Shown here in pieces: positions 46,251-54,954 of a stretch of 64,000 nt of DNA. Made by a program: the position numbers and the translations under genes. The number at the start of each line of letters is the position of its first letter. The stretch's first letter is position 1. This stretch comes from JACNIZ01 sp964344765 (GTDB lineage: Bacteria > Planctomycetota > UBA1135). The DNA lies in the NCBI GenBank assembly GCA_964344765.1, contig CAYFOM010000011.1:1-64000 (forward strand). Direction: 5' to 3'. The notes below the pieces were generated by a model. The model did not search any database and was not told the DNA's origin. It saw nothing but the letters and a program-made list of their open reading frames with translations.

Positions 46251-46354
46251 GGCGAACTCCTAGTGGTGCCCAGTTTAGCCATTCAGACCGGCCGAGTTCA
46301 GCAATTCGCCGACGGGATCGCCGCGCCGTCGGTGCCTGCTAAACTTCCCCCATC

Positions 46355-47680
46355 TTGGACCCCTACCTTGCACTCCTACTTGGCTTGATCGGCGGCGCGG
46401 CGGTTTGCTGGCTGGCGGTGCGCGGCAAAATCACCAGCGCGCACACGCAGGCCGAGGAGCAGCGGCGGCAGAAGGAAAGCGCGGCCGAACAGTTGGCTGC
46501 CCAACAGGTGGAATGGGTCGAATCCAAAGCCCAGCTCAGTGCCCAGCTGGAAGCCGCCAACAGCACGCTGGACGAGCGCACCCGTCATTTGGCCGACCTC
46601 AATGCTCAGCTGGAGAAGTTGCGAACTTCCTATCAAGAGCAATTGCAGCAGTTGGGCACGCAGCTGGGTGACAAATTGGGGGAAAAATTCCGTCTGCATG
46701 CCGACGCCACGCTGAAGAAGCAGGAGACCGACTTTTTGCAGCGCGCCGAGCAAAAGCTCAAGCCGTTGGATGAGTCGTTGAAGGACCTACGCGACCGCAC
46801 CGACGAGTTGGAGAAAGCCCGCGCCAAGGCAATCGGTTCCCTGGGTCAGCAGCTTTCCGATTTGTCGCAGGTCACAATCTCGCTGCGCAGTCAGAGTGAG
46901 TCGTTAGCCACCGCATTGCGCGGCAGCAGCAAAGCGCGCGGCCAATGGGGCGAAACCACGCTGCGCAATTTGGTCGAAATTGCCGGCTTGGTGGAGTACT
47001 GCGATTTTCAAGAGCAAAGCGCCAAAGGCCATGACGGCTTGCGCCCGGACCTGCTGGTGCGCCTTCCCGGGAAAGAGTTTATTCCGATCGATGCCAAGGT
47101 TTCGTTGGCGGCGTACATGGATTACGTCAACGCCAGTGAGGAGACTGAAAAAGCCAGTCACTTGCTGAAACACGCGCAGGATGTGCGGCAGCATGTGCGC
47201 ACGCTGGGCGGCAAAGATTACGCCAAGCATGTAGAAGGCGGCATTGATTTCACCGTGCTTTATTTGCCCGGCGATCACTTTTTGGATGCCGCCTTCCAGC
47301 ACTTCCCGCAGTTGCAAGAAGAAGCGCTGGCGAAAAAGGTTTTGATCGCAACACCGGTAACGCTGTTGGCGTTATTGAAGACGGTGCAATTGGTGTGGCG
47401 AAATGAACGCGTTTCTAAGGATGCGCAGAAGATTAAGGATGCCGGCGTTGACTTACATAATCGCGTCAAGAAGTTCGCCGAGTATTTAGACACCATGGGC
47501 AAGCGCTTGGAATCGACGACCAAGGCTTACAACCAAGCGCGCAATAGCTTCAACTCGCGCTTGCTGCCCAAGGGCCGCGAGATCTCTAAGTTGACCGTGC
47601 AAAGCCAGGAAAGCGAACAGCTCTCCGAACTTAAAGAAGTCAAGACGGTGCCGAGTTTGCCGGCCGACAGCGACGATTAA
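46355..47680 (+). CDS. rmuC: RmuC-family DNA recombination protein
   Basis: The 441-residue product starts at a TTG and has an N-terminal hydrophobic helix (YLALLLGLIGGAAVCWLAV), a long coiled coil (about 25-175) and a PD-(D/E)XK-like RmuC domain with RGQWGETTLRNLVEIAGL, RPDLLVRLPGKEFIPIDAKVSL and FTVLYLPGDHFLDAA. RmuC limits inversion of short repeats and is thought to be a nuclease. The IDAK segment supplies the presumed metal ligand and lysine. Confidence 0.92.
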   Translation: MDPYLALLLGLIGGAAVCWLAVRGKITSAHTQAEEQRRQKESAAEQLAAQQVEWVESKAQLSAQLEAANSTLDERTRHLADLNAQLEKLRTSYQEQLQQLGTQLGDKLGEKFRLHADATLKKQETDFLQRAEQKLKPLDESLKDLRDRTDELEKARAKAIGSLGQQLSDLSQVTISLRSQSESLATALRGSSKARGQWGETTLRNLVEIAGLVEYCDFQEQSAKGHDGLRPDLLVRLPGKEFIPIDAKVSLAAYMDYVNASEETEKASHLLKHAQDVRQHVRTLGGKDYAKHVEGGIDFTVLYLPGDHFLDAAFQHFPQLQEEALAKKVLIATPVTLLALLKTVQLVWRNERVSKDAQKIKDAGVDLHNRVKKFAEYLDTMGKRLESTTKAYNQARNSFNSRLLPKGREISKLTVQSQESEQLSELKEVKTVPSLPADSDD

Positions 47681-47688
47681 AAATCGCT

Positions 47689-48762
47689 TTATTCGGCTTC
47701 CTTGACACCCAAATCAACTTTGCGCGATTTCTTGACCTTTGGCGGCTTGGGGATCTTGGCCCAATAATCACGGAAGGACTGCTGCAGATCGCCGTCGAAG
47801 TTGGCCAGCGCAAGCTTTGCCGCAGTATCGGCGGGAAGCTTGTAATTGCCCCCTAACTCCGGATATTCGTCGTAGCACTTTTGCATCGCAAGCGCGAAGT
47901 GATGAAAGAACTTGGGCTGCGATTCCAACGCAAAAACTGCAAACCCATAACTTAGGTGAGCAAGGTCGTCTTGATAGGGATTGGCCGCATAGCTCCAAAG
48001 ATCTTCTAAGCCGTGCTTGTTGACCATGTTTTGCGTCGACGCCCCGCGCCAGCCACTGTGCGATGCACGCAGTACAAAGCCGTCACGATACCAATTGGCC
48101 CAGATCTCTCCGTAAGTCATCTCCTCCATCGCACAGGCGACGCCTTCGGTCAGCCAAAGCGGCAAGTAGCTGTAACGCCGATGCATTTCCAAGTGAGCAA
48201 TGCTGTGCGCAGTGGAACGATCTAAACGCGATTCAACTTGCACTTTGACGTCGTTGAAATTGACGGTGAGCTTGGCTGGGTACAAGGTAAAACCAGTGCC
48301 ACTGCGTGACCTCTTCAAGTAGTCCTGCAAGTAGTCCGGAGCTACGGCAAGGATCTCGTCGACCAACGCGTGGTAGGCCGCTTCTTTTTGAATGAGCACC
48401 ACATCAAAGGGATGGTCTTCGCGCACCCAACGGGTAATGTTCGGCTCGACGTAATCCCCTAGCGCCCAGGAGAATGTCGCCAAAATTTCCTCGCAGGCTT
48501 TGACCGCTTTTTTGGGCTCGCGACTGCTCTTGAAATCGCTATGCAAGCGAAAGCGATCCATTTTGCCGTTATATGTCTTGACCTTGTTTTTTTTATTCGC
48601 CAAGAAGCGATTCAAAGCCTCGCGTACTAAACGCGCCTCCTTGACCTGCGGGTGCTCCTGATTCATCACCACAGGCTCGGCCTTCGGTGTGGCGGTACTG
48701 GGCGGCGGCGGCGCAACCCCTTGCATACAAAAAAGCAATGTGGCGGTCAGCATGGCGGACAT
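47689..48762 (-). CDS. Exported peptidase-like protein with altered HExxH motif
   Basis: A 357-residue protein with an N-terminal hydrophobic stretch (MLTATLLFCMQGVA) fitting a signal peptide. The centre looks like a gluzincin metallopeptidase: TAHSIAHLEMHRRYSYLPLWLTEGVACAMEE. In active relatives the first motif is HExxH; here it reads HSIAH, so the catalytic glutamate is serine while both His ligands and the downstream Glu of WLxEG remain. It may bind zinc without hydrolysis. A terminator-like hairpin separates it from the von Willebrand gene upstream, and it is convergent with rmuC, eight bases apart. Confidence 0.65.
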   Translation of the reverse strand: MSAMLTATLLFCMQGVAPPPPSTATPKAEPVVMNQEHPQVKEARLVREALNRFLANKKNKVKTYNGKMDRFRLHSDFKSSREPKKAVKACEEILATFSWALGDYVEPNITRWVREDHPFDVVLIQKEAAYHALVDEILAVAPDYLQDYLKRSRSGTGFTLYPAKLTVNFNDVKVQVESRLDRSTAHSIAHLEMHRRYSYLPLWLTEGVACAMEEMTYGEIWANWYRDGFVLRASHSGWRGASTQNMVNKHGLEDLWSYAANPYQDDLAHLSYGFAVFALESQPKFFHHFALAMQKCYDEYPELGGNYKLPADTAAKLALANFDGDLQQSFRDYWAKIPKPPKVKKSRKVDLGVKEAE

Positions 48763-48783
48763 GGCGAGGTTTTATACGGGAAA

Positions 48784-48811
48784 CCGCCCTCAGTAACTTT
48801 ACCAAGGGCGG
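48784..48811 (-). terminator. Weak terminator after the von Willebrand gene
   Basis: CCGCCCT and AGGGCGG (48784-48790 and 48805-48811) form a seven-pair stem with a 14-base loop. On the minus strand a short TTT run and an AT-rich stretch follow. It lies about 20 bases past the stop of the von Willebrand gene; the long loop makes it a weaker candidate. Confidence 0.4.
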
Positions 48812-48832
48812 TCGTGAACAGATTGTAACCGC

Positions 48833-51800
48833 TTAGTTGCGACCGTCCAAATGCTGGCGGATGCGCTCTTCCAGCTCGGCATTCTGCGCTTGCAGCTCAG
48901 CCATCAGCTTTTCAGTTTCCTGATTGCGTTGCTCCAAATGATGCAACTCCTGGTGCAGTAAGGTCAAGCGGCGAGACTGCTCGATCAGCTGCCAGAGCTC
49001 ATCGCTAGGCGGTTGGAATTGAACCAAACGACGGGTTTCGGTGATCAAAGTGCTCAATTCGCGCACTTTTTCATCGCCGGCCAACTCCCCAGCCAAACGC
49101 TGGGCCGCAGCTTGCAGCACCAAGTAGCTATCACCGCGTACGTGATAGCTACGACGCATGAACTCGGCGTATTGCGCGGTGACCGCCGCCAAGCGGAACT
49201 GCGGAGCGGTTTTCTGCCAATCGCTTTGAACCTGAGCCAGATCAATGGCAAACGGTTGCTCGACGGCAGCAATCACACCAGTGTCGGGCGAAGGCTCGGC
49301 ACCATCCGGCTTCCAGCGCAAGCGCACCGTCGCCAAGCTTCCCTCAGAGCCGGCGTCGACGGGATCCTTCAACTGAACTTCGTACAGCGCAATGATTTCG
49401 TGACCGGCACCGACTTCACCGGCATCGACACGATCATCGCGGAACTGGTGATCCTGCAACGAACGGTTCTCGTAACCGATCTGGCGCCAACGCAACACAT
49501 TTGCCTGATTGAATTCAACCTGAATCTTGACGTCACGCGCAATGGTCTGCATCGTGCCGGAGAATCGATCGATGAAGACGTGCTTGGCTTCATCAAAGTC
49601 ATCGACGTAGTGGCAAGAGCCATCGCCCTTGTTCGCCATTTGCTCCAAGAACACATCATTGTGGTTATTCATGCCCACACCAATGGTGGTCAAGTCAACC
49701 TGACGCGCAGTGAAGTCGGCAATGCGATCCAAGATGCGCTGCTGATCGGTTTCACCGGTATTGGCAACACCGTCCGACGCCAACACCACACGGTTGGTAG
49801 CGCCTTCCTGGTAGTTGCGCGACAGCATCTCGTAGCCCAAGTACAACCCTTCGGCCGCATTGGTCGAACCGCCCGGCTCCATCTGACGCAAGGCTTCGCG
49901 CAGTTTCCACCGCTCGGCACCCTTGGTTGATTCCATGACGATGTGACCGCTGGAATCAAAGCTGACAATGCCGACGCGATCATCTTCGCGCAACTGATCG
50001 ACCAACAATTCCAGCGAACGCTTGACCAGTTCCATGCGGTTGTTCTCGCGCATCGAACCGGACTTATCGATGACAAACACCAAGTTCAGCGGCTTGCGCT
50101 CGACTGCACTGATTTCGCGACCTTTGACGCCAACCTTCAGCAGAATGTTGTCACTGCCTTCGGTGAACGGCGTCGGCGCGGCTTGCATGTGCACGGCGAA
50201 GTCTCCCTCACTCGGCGGCGTCAAGTTGTGGTCGAAGTAGTTCAAGAACTCCTCACTGCGAATCGCAGCTCGCGGAGGAAGCTTGTTGTCGGCCAAATAC
50301 TTGCGCGCCAACGGATAGCTGGCGGTATCGACGTCGATGGCAAAGGTGCTGAGGTTGTCCTGAGCGTTGGCTACGAACGGGTTGTCGCCGTAGTAACGGA
50401 AGAACATGTCGCGCGGCGATTCATTGCTTTCGATCGGTCGCAGGTAATCCACCACGCGGGTGTCGTGGTAAGTGCGTCCATAACCATCGCAGACGATGAT
50501 GCGCGGTTCGCCGCCACTGCGACGGAAACGCTCGGCATTCTCAAAGTAGTAACCGGTGGGCTCCTCGAGAGTGGAATCTGGGATTACCAATTCCAATTCT
50601 TCACCGAAGGTCGGGACTGGCTTTCCATCGTGATCCAGGTAACCGAGGTCTTTCAGCTCCTGAAACTCAAGCGCGCGAGTATCAACCACACGACCGAGCT
50701 TTTCGGTACCTGCTACATCACCGGCAACATTGCCACTGGCCTCGCCGCGCTTGGCTGCTTTGGCGTCGTCGCCGGCACCGCGGCCACCGCGATCGCCGTA
50801 TTTACCACCTATGCCCCCGCCAACTCCGACTGCGTTATTCCACGCTTCGCTGTCGAAAGCAGCGTCCGTGCTGAAGTTGGGATCGGCCGCAGATTCCAGT
50901 GAAGGCTTCTCCTTAACCGGAGGCGGCGGACTCGCTGGCGTAGTTGCACTTCCCGGTGCAGCTGGAGCAGCCGGTGTCGACGGCGCGCCGGATGCCACCG
51001 GAGGCTTCTTCCCCGGAGGAACCGAATCGCCCGGACCCACGTAGGTTCCGCCGGCACTCTTGGCCTCATCATGCAAAACCATGCCGACGGTGGCCTCTTG
51101 TTGTGGCAAGTTAATGGCTTCGAGCAAATCGGCTTGCGTATAGCCCAGCTGCTCAATGGCCTTGCCATCCACATGAAGAATGGTGGCACCTTTGTCCTGA
51201 CCCAAATAACCCAATTGGCTTTGCGCTTGCAGCGATTCGACCGCAGCCTTGTAGGCGGCGCGGTCCAAACCGTTGGAAGCATCGCCGGAATCAGCCGAAC
51301 CACCGCGGAAACCGCGTGTTTGCAAGCGGGCTAAATCCACTTTGTTCTCAGCCTCTTCGGCAGGCGATCTGTCAATCCGCATTTCGATCGCATCTTGCTT
51401 CTTCGACCTGCTTTCGTTGTTGCTCTTCTCAGCGGAAGGATCCAAATAGCCGAAGCTCTCCAGCTTGATCATCTCCTTTTCGCTCAACGCCGCAGCAGTA
51501 TCCGATTGATTCATCTCGACACTGTTCTGGCCTGGACCAAAGAGTAAAACTCCAGCCGAAACCAAAGCCACTGCCGCCGCAGCCTTAAGCGCCGGGAAGC
51601 GCAAAATGCGGCCAGCAGCCGGTTGCGTTGGATTCGCTCCACTTACCGCAGCCGTATCCACCGCAACCGGCTTACTTCCAATTCGATCCGCCGCCGCCGC
51701 CCGCAACGCCTCGCGACGCTCGTCGGCCAACTCGCCGTTTTCGGTATCAAAAGCCGAACGATGAAGCAGACTCAAGGTCTCCTTTAACTGCTCCAGGCGC

Positions 51801-51967
51801 GCGGCCAAACCGGCATCCTGTTGCAATGCTTGTTCGACCGCAGCACGCTCTTCGGCGCCCAACTCATCGAACAAGTAAAAGCTCAATAGCTCTTCGGTAG
51901 TACGAGGTTCGCGCCCCTCGTTGGCGTGCTCGTCCATCGAGCCGTTGTTTTCCGCGTAATCACTCAT
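48833..51967 (-). CDS. Von Willebrand (YfbK-type) membrane protein with anti-sigma-like N-terminus
   Basis: A 1,044-residue protein. Residues about 20-70 (TTEELLSFYLFDELGAEERAAVEQAL) look like the cytoplasmic region of anti-sigma factors without a zinc motif; a transmembrane helix follows at about 127-145. The exported part has a PDZ-like patch (QLGYLGQDKGATILHVDGKAIEQLGY), a Pro/Ala-rich linker, then the YfbK region and a VWA domain with an intact MIDAS (DKSGSM, about residue 635), followed by a C-terminal coiled coil (about 1000-1040). AGGGGAA precedes the ATG. The ECF sigma gene lies 18 bases upstream on the same strand, so this is probably its membrane regulator with a ligand-binding exterior. 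Confidence 0.85.
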   Translation of the reverse strand: MSDYAENNGSMDEHANEGREPRTTEELLSFYLFDELGAEERAAVEQALQQDAGLAARLEQLKETLSLLHRSAFDTENGELADERREALRAAAADRIGSKPVAVDTAAVSGANPTQPAAGRILRFPALKAAAAVALVSAGVLLFGPGQNSVEMNQSDTAAALSEKEMIKLESFGYLDPSAEKSNNESRSKKQDAIEMRIDRSPAEEAENKVDLARLQTRGFRGGSADSGDASNGLDRAAYKAAVESLQAQSQLGYLGQDKGATILHVDGKAIEQLGYTQADLLEAINLPQQEATVGMVLHDEAKSAGGTYVGPGDSVPPGKKPPVASGAPSTPAAPAAPGSATTPASPPPPVKEKPSLESAADPNFSTDAAFDSEAWNNAVGVGGGIGGKYGDRGGRGAGDDAKAAKRGEASGNVAGDVAGTEKLGRVVDTRALEFQELKDLGYLDHDGKPVPTFGEELELVIPDSTLEEPTGYYFENAERFRRSGGEPRIIVCDGYGRTYHDTRVVDYLRPIESNESPRDMFFRYYGDNPFVANAQDNLSTFAIDVDTASYPLARKYLADNKLPPRAAIRSEEFLNYFDHNLTPPSEGDFAVHMQAAPTPFTEGSDNILLKVGVKGREISAVERKPLNLVFVIDKSGSMRENNRMELVKRSLELLVDQLREDDRVGIVSFDSSGHIVMESTKGAERWKLREALRQMEPGGSTNAAEGLYLGYEMLSRNYQEGATNRVVLASDGVANTGETDQQRILDRIADFTARQVDLTTIGVGMNNHNDVFLEQMANKGDGSCHYVDDFDEAKHVFIDRFSGTMQTIARDVKIQVEFNQANVLRWRQIGYENRSLQDHQFRDDRVDAGEVGAGHEIIALYEVQLKDPVDAGSEGSLATVRLRWKPDGAEPSPDTGVIAAVEQPFAIDLAQVQSDWQKTAPQFRLAAVTAQYAEFMRRSYHVRGDSYLVLQAAAQRLAGELAGDEKVRELSTLITETRRLVQFQPPSDELWQLIEQSRRLTLLHQELHHLEQRNQETEKLMAELQAQNAELEERIRQHLDGRN

Positions 51968-51985
51968 GTTATTTCCCCTGGAACC

Positions 51986-52531
51986 CTAAATGGCCTCGGC
52001 CGCCCGCAGCCGATCGGTGAGATGGTTCATCGCCTGGTGCACCAACCAGCCAACCGTGCCGGTTTTGACGCCCAGCACCTCGGCGATTTGGTTGTAGCTC
52101 AAGCCTTGGTCGACCTTGAGGCGCAAAGCCTCGCGTTCGCGCTCCGGCAGGTTGTGCAACTCGCGCCGCAAAATGGCGCAGGTCTCCTGCTGCTCGCTGT
52201 GGCCGTCGGGAGGCAATGGTGGTTCAGGCACCCCGGCGCGCTCACGTCGCTTCATTTCTCGTGTTTCCATCTTGCTGTTGTCATAGGCAAGGTTGCGGCA
52301 GACACGGTAAAGCCAAGGTCCCAGCACTCCGTCGCTGCCGATGTCCGGCGTGCTGCGGATGAGCCGAATGAAGGTCTCCTGGACCAGGTCCTCCGCTGCC
52401 CCGCGATCACGCACAAAACCGCGCGCAAAACGGATCAGCGGCCCCTGGTACCGCTCGACGATTAAGTCGAAGGCGTTGCTGTCTCCCTTAAGGAAAGCGT
52501 CAAGCAATAGGCCATCTTTGGATTCCTGCAT
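51986..52531 (-). CDS. ECF-family RNA polymerase sigma factor
   Basis: A 181-residue sigma-70 of the extracytoplasmic type. Region 2 shows DAFLKGDSNAFDLIVERYQGPLIRFARG and DLVQETFIRLIR, and region 4 shows LPEREREALRLKVDQGLSYNQIAEVLGVKTGTVGW. Starts at the ATG at 52531 or the GTG at 52540 are nearly equal; a GTGAG sits before the ATG. It is followed by the von Willebrand protein that likely sequesters it at the membrane. Confidence 0.92.
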   Translation of the reverse strand: MQESKDGLLLDAFLKGDSNAFDLIVERYQGPLIRFARGFVRDRGAAEDLVQETFIRLIRSTPDIGSDGVLGPWLYRVCRNLAYDNSKMETREMKRRERAGVPEPPLPPDGHSEQQETCAILRRELHNLPEREREALRLKVDQGLSYNQIAEVLGVKTGTVGWLVHQAMNHLTDRLRAAEAI

Positions 52532-52641
52532 TGAACTCACGTGTAGGGAACGACGGCCGCCTCCGGCCTTTGGGGAAATTTCGCCGCCGAAGCCTACCTG
52601 TTCCGAATGGACACAAGTTCGGCTGTCGGCCGCACCCTAGT

Positions 52642-53898
52642 TCAACTCTGCGAACCAGGGTGCGGTTCAAAACCGTGGCGAGTGAAGACTTCATCACGGT
52701 AATCGAGAATCTGGCGGACGTAGGCGCGTTTTTCGGTGTAGCTGCCGGGGAAGAAGCTGCGCTTAAAGCCGTAAACCAGCAGATGGCGCAAGACTCCGGC
52801 GTCGATTTTGAACGCATCGACGGCTTTGGCGTACTCTTCGGTGATCGTGGTTCGCGACACCAAAGTATTGTCCGTACATAGAGTTACCGAGATCCGCTCA
52901 TTCAGCATTTTGCCGAATGGATGGCTTTTTAAACTCTTCAACACCGGCAAAGTCTGCAAATTCGAAGTCAAGCACACCTCCAGCGTGATGCGGCGCTCGG
53001 CGACGTAGCGCACCAGCTTTTCGACGTACCCCTTCTTATCGGTGACGCGGCTGTCGGCCAGCTTGTTGGCGTGAAAAATCCACGTGCCATGGCCGACGCG
53101 ATCCGCTCGACAATCGGTGATCGCCTGGAAAATGGATTCCGGCCCATAATCCTCGCCGGCATGCACGGTTTTGCCGAGGAAGGCTTCGTGCGCCATTTCG
53201 TAGGCGCGTTTATGCGCACTAGCTGGGTTGCCCTTTTCCGGACCGGCCAGGTCCAAACCCACAATCGGCAATCCCAACTCGTCGCGCGCTTTGATTGCGG
53301 TACGCACCAAGGTTTCCGACGCGATGCCAAAGACCTGCTCGCGCGGCAGGTCGGCCAATGAGGTGAGCAGCTCTCGATAAGAAGGCGAAAAGCCCTCTGC
53401 GAAAAAGCGCATGGCGCAAACCAAAATGCCGGCGCGGAAGGGCGGTTCTTTGCCGTTTCGCACCACCGCGCGACTATTAAATTCTTTTTCGGCTTTGGCG
53501 ATGCCGGCGGCGACCGCTTTCAGCACCTCCATGATGGAGAAGTCGTCGGTGGTGTGCAGCTGCGGCGCAAAGCGAATTTCGATATAGCGCACGCCGTCGG
53601 CCTGGCAGTCTTTACACAGCTCGTAGGTCACGCGCTGCAAAGCCTCGCGATCGCGCATCACCGCCGTGGTGTAGGCAAAGCCGTGCAAATAGTCAGGCAG
53701 ATCCTTGTAGGTCTCCTTGAATACCTTTTTATAGAGCCCGGCACGACTGTACGCCGGCAGCTTGACCTTGCGGTCCTTGGCCAATTCAATCAAAGTCTCG
53801 GGGCGCAGCGAGCCGTCGAGGTGCAAATGGAGGTCGGTCTTGGGCAGCTCGCGCAGCAGCTCCAGACTCATCTGGCCCGGTTGGGGAGTCGAGTTCAT
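52642..53898 (-). CDS. Adenosine deaminase-family enzyme
   Basis: A 418-residue metallo-dependent deaminase. Zinc and catalytic motifs are all visible: LHLHLDGSL at the N-terminus, KTVHAGED in the middle with the catalytic Glu, RVGHGT, and LCTDNT near the C-terminus. It should convert adenosine to inosine, although the subfamily includes adenine and other aminopurine deaminases. A GGGAG site precedes the ATG at 53898; a start at 53922 adds eight residues. It is longer than E. coli Add, with an insertion around residues 140-165. Confidence 0.87.
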   Translation of the reverse strand: MNSTPQPGQMSLELLRELPKTDLHLHLDGSLRPETLIELAKDRKVKLPAYSRAGLYKKVFKETYKDLPDYLHGFAYTTAVMRDREALQRVTYELCKDCQADGVRYIEIRFAPQLHTTDDFSIMEVLKAVAAGIAKAEKEFNSRAVVRNGKEPPFRAGILVCAMRFFAEGFSPSYRELLTSLADLPREQVFGIASETLVRTAIKARDELGLPIVGLDLAGPEKGNPASAHKRAYEMAHEAFLGKTVHAGEDYGPESIFQAITDCRADRVGHGTWIFHANKLADSRVTDKKGYVEKLVRYVAERRITLEVCLTSNLQTLPVLKSLKSHPFGKMLNERISVTLCTDNTLVSRTTITEEYAKAVDAFKIDAGVLRHLLVYGFKRSFFPGSYTEKRAYVRQILDYRDEVFTRHGFEPHPGSQS

Positions 53899-53936
53899 GT
53901 CTCCCAAGTTTGAGCCGCGCATTTATTCTTTCAAGG

Positions 53937-54923
53937 GTGAGTTTCGCAGAAGACGTTGATTCGCTACACCACCCGTGGCTGCTGCCGTTTGAAGTGGTGG
54001 ATCTCGCCCCCCACCTCGACCAGCCCAAATGGGGCGTGGTCATGGAAGACGGCAATGTTTTGCACCCGACCCAGCGCTGGGAATACGCGGTGGTCGCGCG
54101 CGTCAACGGCGGCGAGCATGTGCTCTGTGCCGACGTGGATTTGAAGGATTCGGCGGCGGAATTTTTGCGCAGCCAACCCGAGGCTCGCGCCGCTTGGTTG
54201 CTGCGCGTGGAGCGGCCCAGTGGTGCCGTCGACGTTTTTCGCGGGCCGGAAGCCATTGCTCCGCGGCCGGTGCGCGATCGCGATGTTGCGTTGTTGATGG
54301 ATTACGGCCGCGTGCTTTGTCACTTTGATTACCGCTGGTATTCGCAATGCCATATGGCGGTTTTCGGCCAAGAGCCGGACCCGATGGGCGTGGTTGAGTT
54401 AGAAAACTTGCGTCCGGCTTTTGAAGCCGGCGACTTGGACGAAGATCAATTTTTCGAGGCTGCGCGCAAGCACCTGCAGCTAATTCCGGCCGACCGCAAG
54501 TTGTTTGAATCGGCTTGGGGAAGCATTTTGCGTTTGCACGACGACATGGTCGCGCTGACGCGCCGTGCGGTGGCGCAGGACAATTGGGAGATGGCGATTG
54601 TTTCGAATATTGATCCGATCATCGTGCGCGCGTCGCGTCAGCGTTATGGCATTGCCGATTTGTTTCAGGGCGGCGTGTTTTCGCATGCCGAAAGCGTGCG
54701 CCCGAAGCACGAAGATGGCTCCATGTGGCGCTTGGCCGAACGCGGTTGCGCGTTGCGCTTAGGCAATGAACCTTCGCTTGCCGTCGCCACCGACGACATG
54801 CCGGTCAACCTAGTCAGCGCCGAACAAGAACCGGCCGTCGATCAGACCATCGTGTTCCGCAACCCATACCAATGGTGGTACGAGTTGGGAGCGGCGGGTG
54901 CGTACTTGCCGCGCTTGCGCTAG
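53937..54923 (+). CDS. HAD-superfamily hydrolase with extra N-terminal region
   Basis: A protein of about 328 residues. The first 115 residues are a separate beta-rich part (PHLDQPKWGVVMEDGNVLHPT). A HAD domain follows, with motif I MDYGRVL, motif II IVSNID, a conserved Lys in RPKHEDGS and motif IV ATDDMPVN. Motif I keeps the nucleophilic Asp but the second position is Tyr-Gly, as in the DFGG-type HADs. Substrate unknown. The start is unclear: a GTG at 53937 or a TTG at 53910, both overlapping the leader of the divergent deaminase gene. Confidence 0.7.
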   Translation: MSFAEDVDSLHHPWLLPFEVVDLAPHLDQPKWGVVMEDGNVLHPTQRWEYAVVARVNGGEHVLCADVDLKDSAAEFLRSQPEARAAWLLRVERPSGAVDVFRGPEAIAPRPVRDRDVALLMDYGRVLCHFDYRWYSQCHMAVFGQEPDPMGVVELENLRPAFEAGDLDEDQFFEAARKHLQLIPADRKLFESAWGSILRLHDDMVALTRRAVAQDNWEMAIVSNIDPIIVRASRQRYGIADLFQGGVFSHAESVRPKHEDGSMWRLAERGCALRLGNEPSLAVATDDMPVNLVSAEQEPAVDQTIVFRNPYQWWYELGAAGAYLPRLR

Positions 54924-54954
54924 CCCACCCACCTGCTTCGTTGTCGACGGCGAG

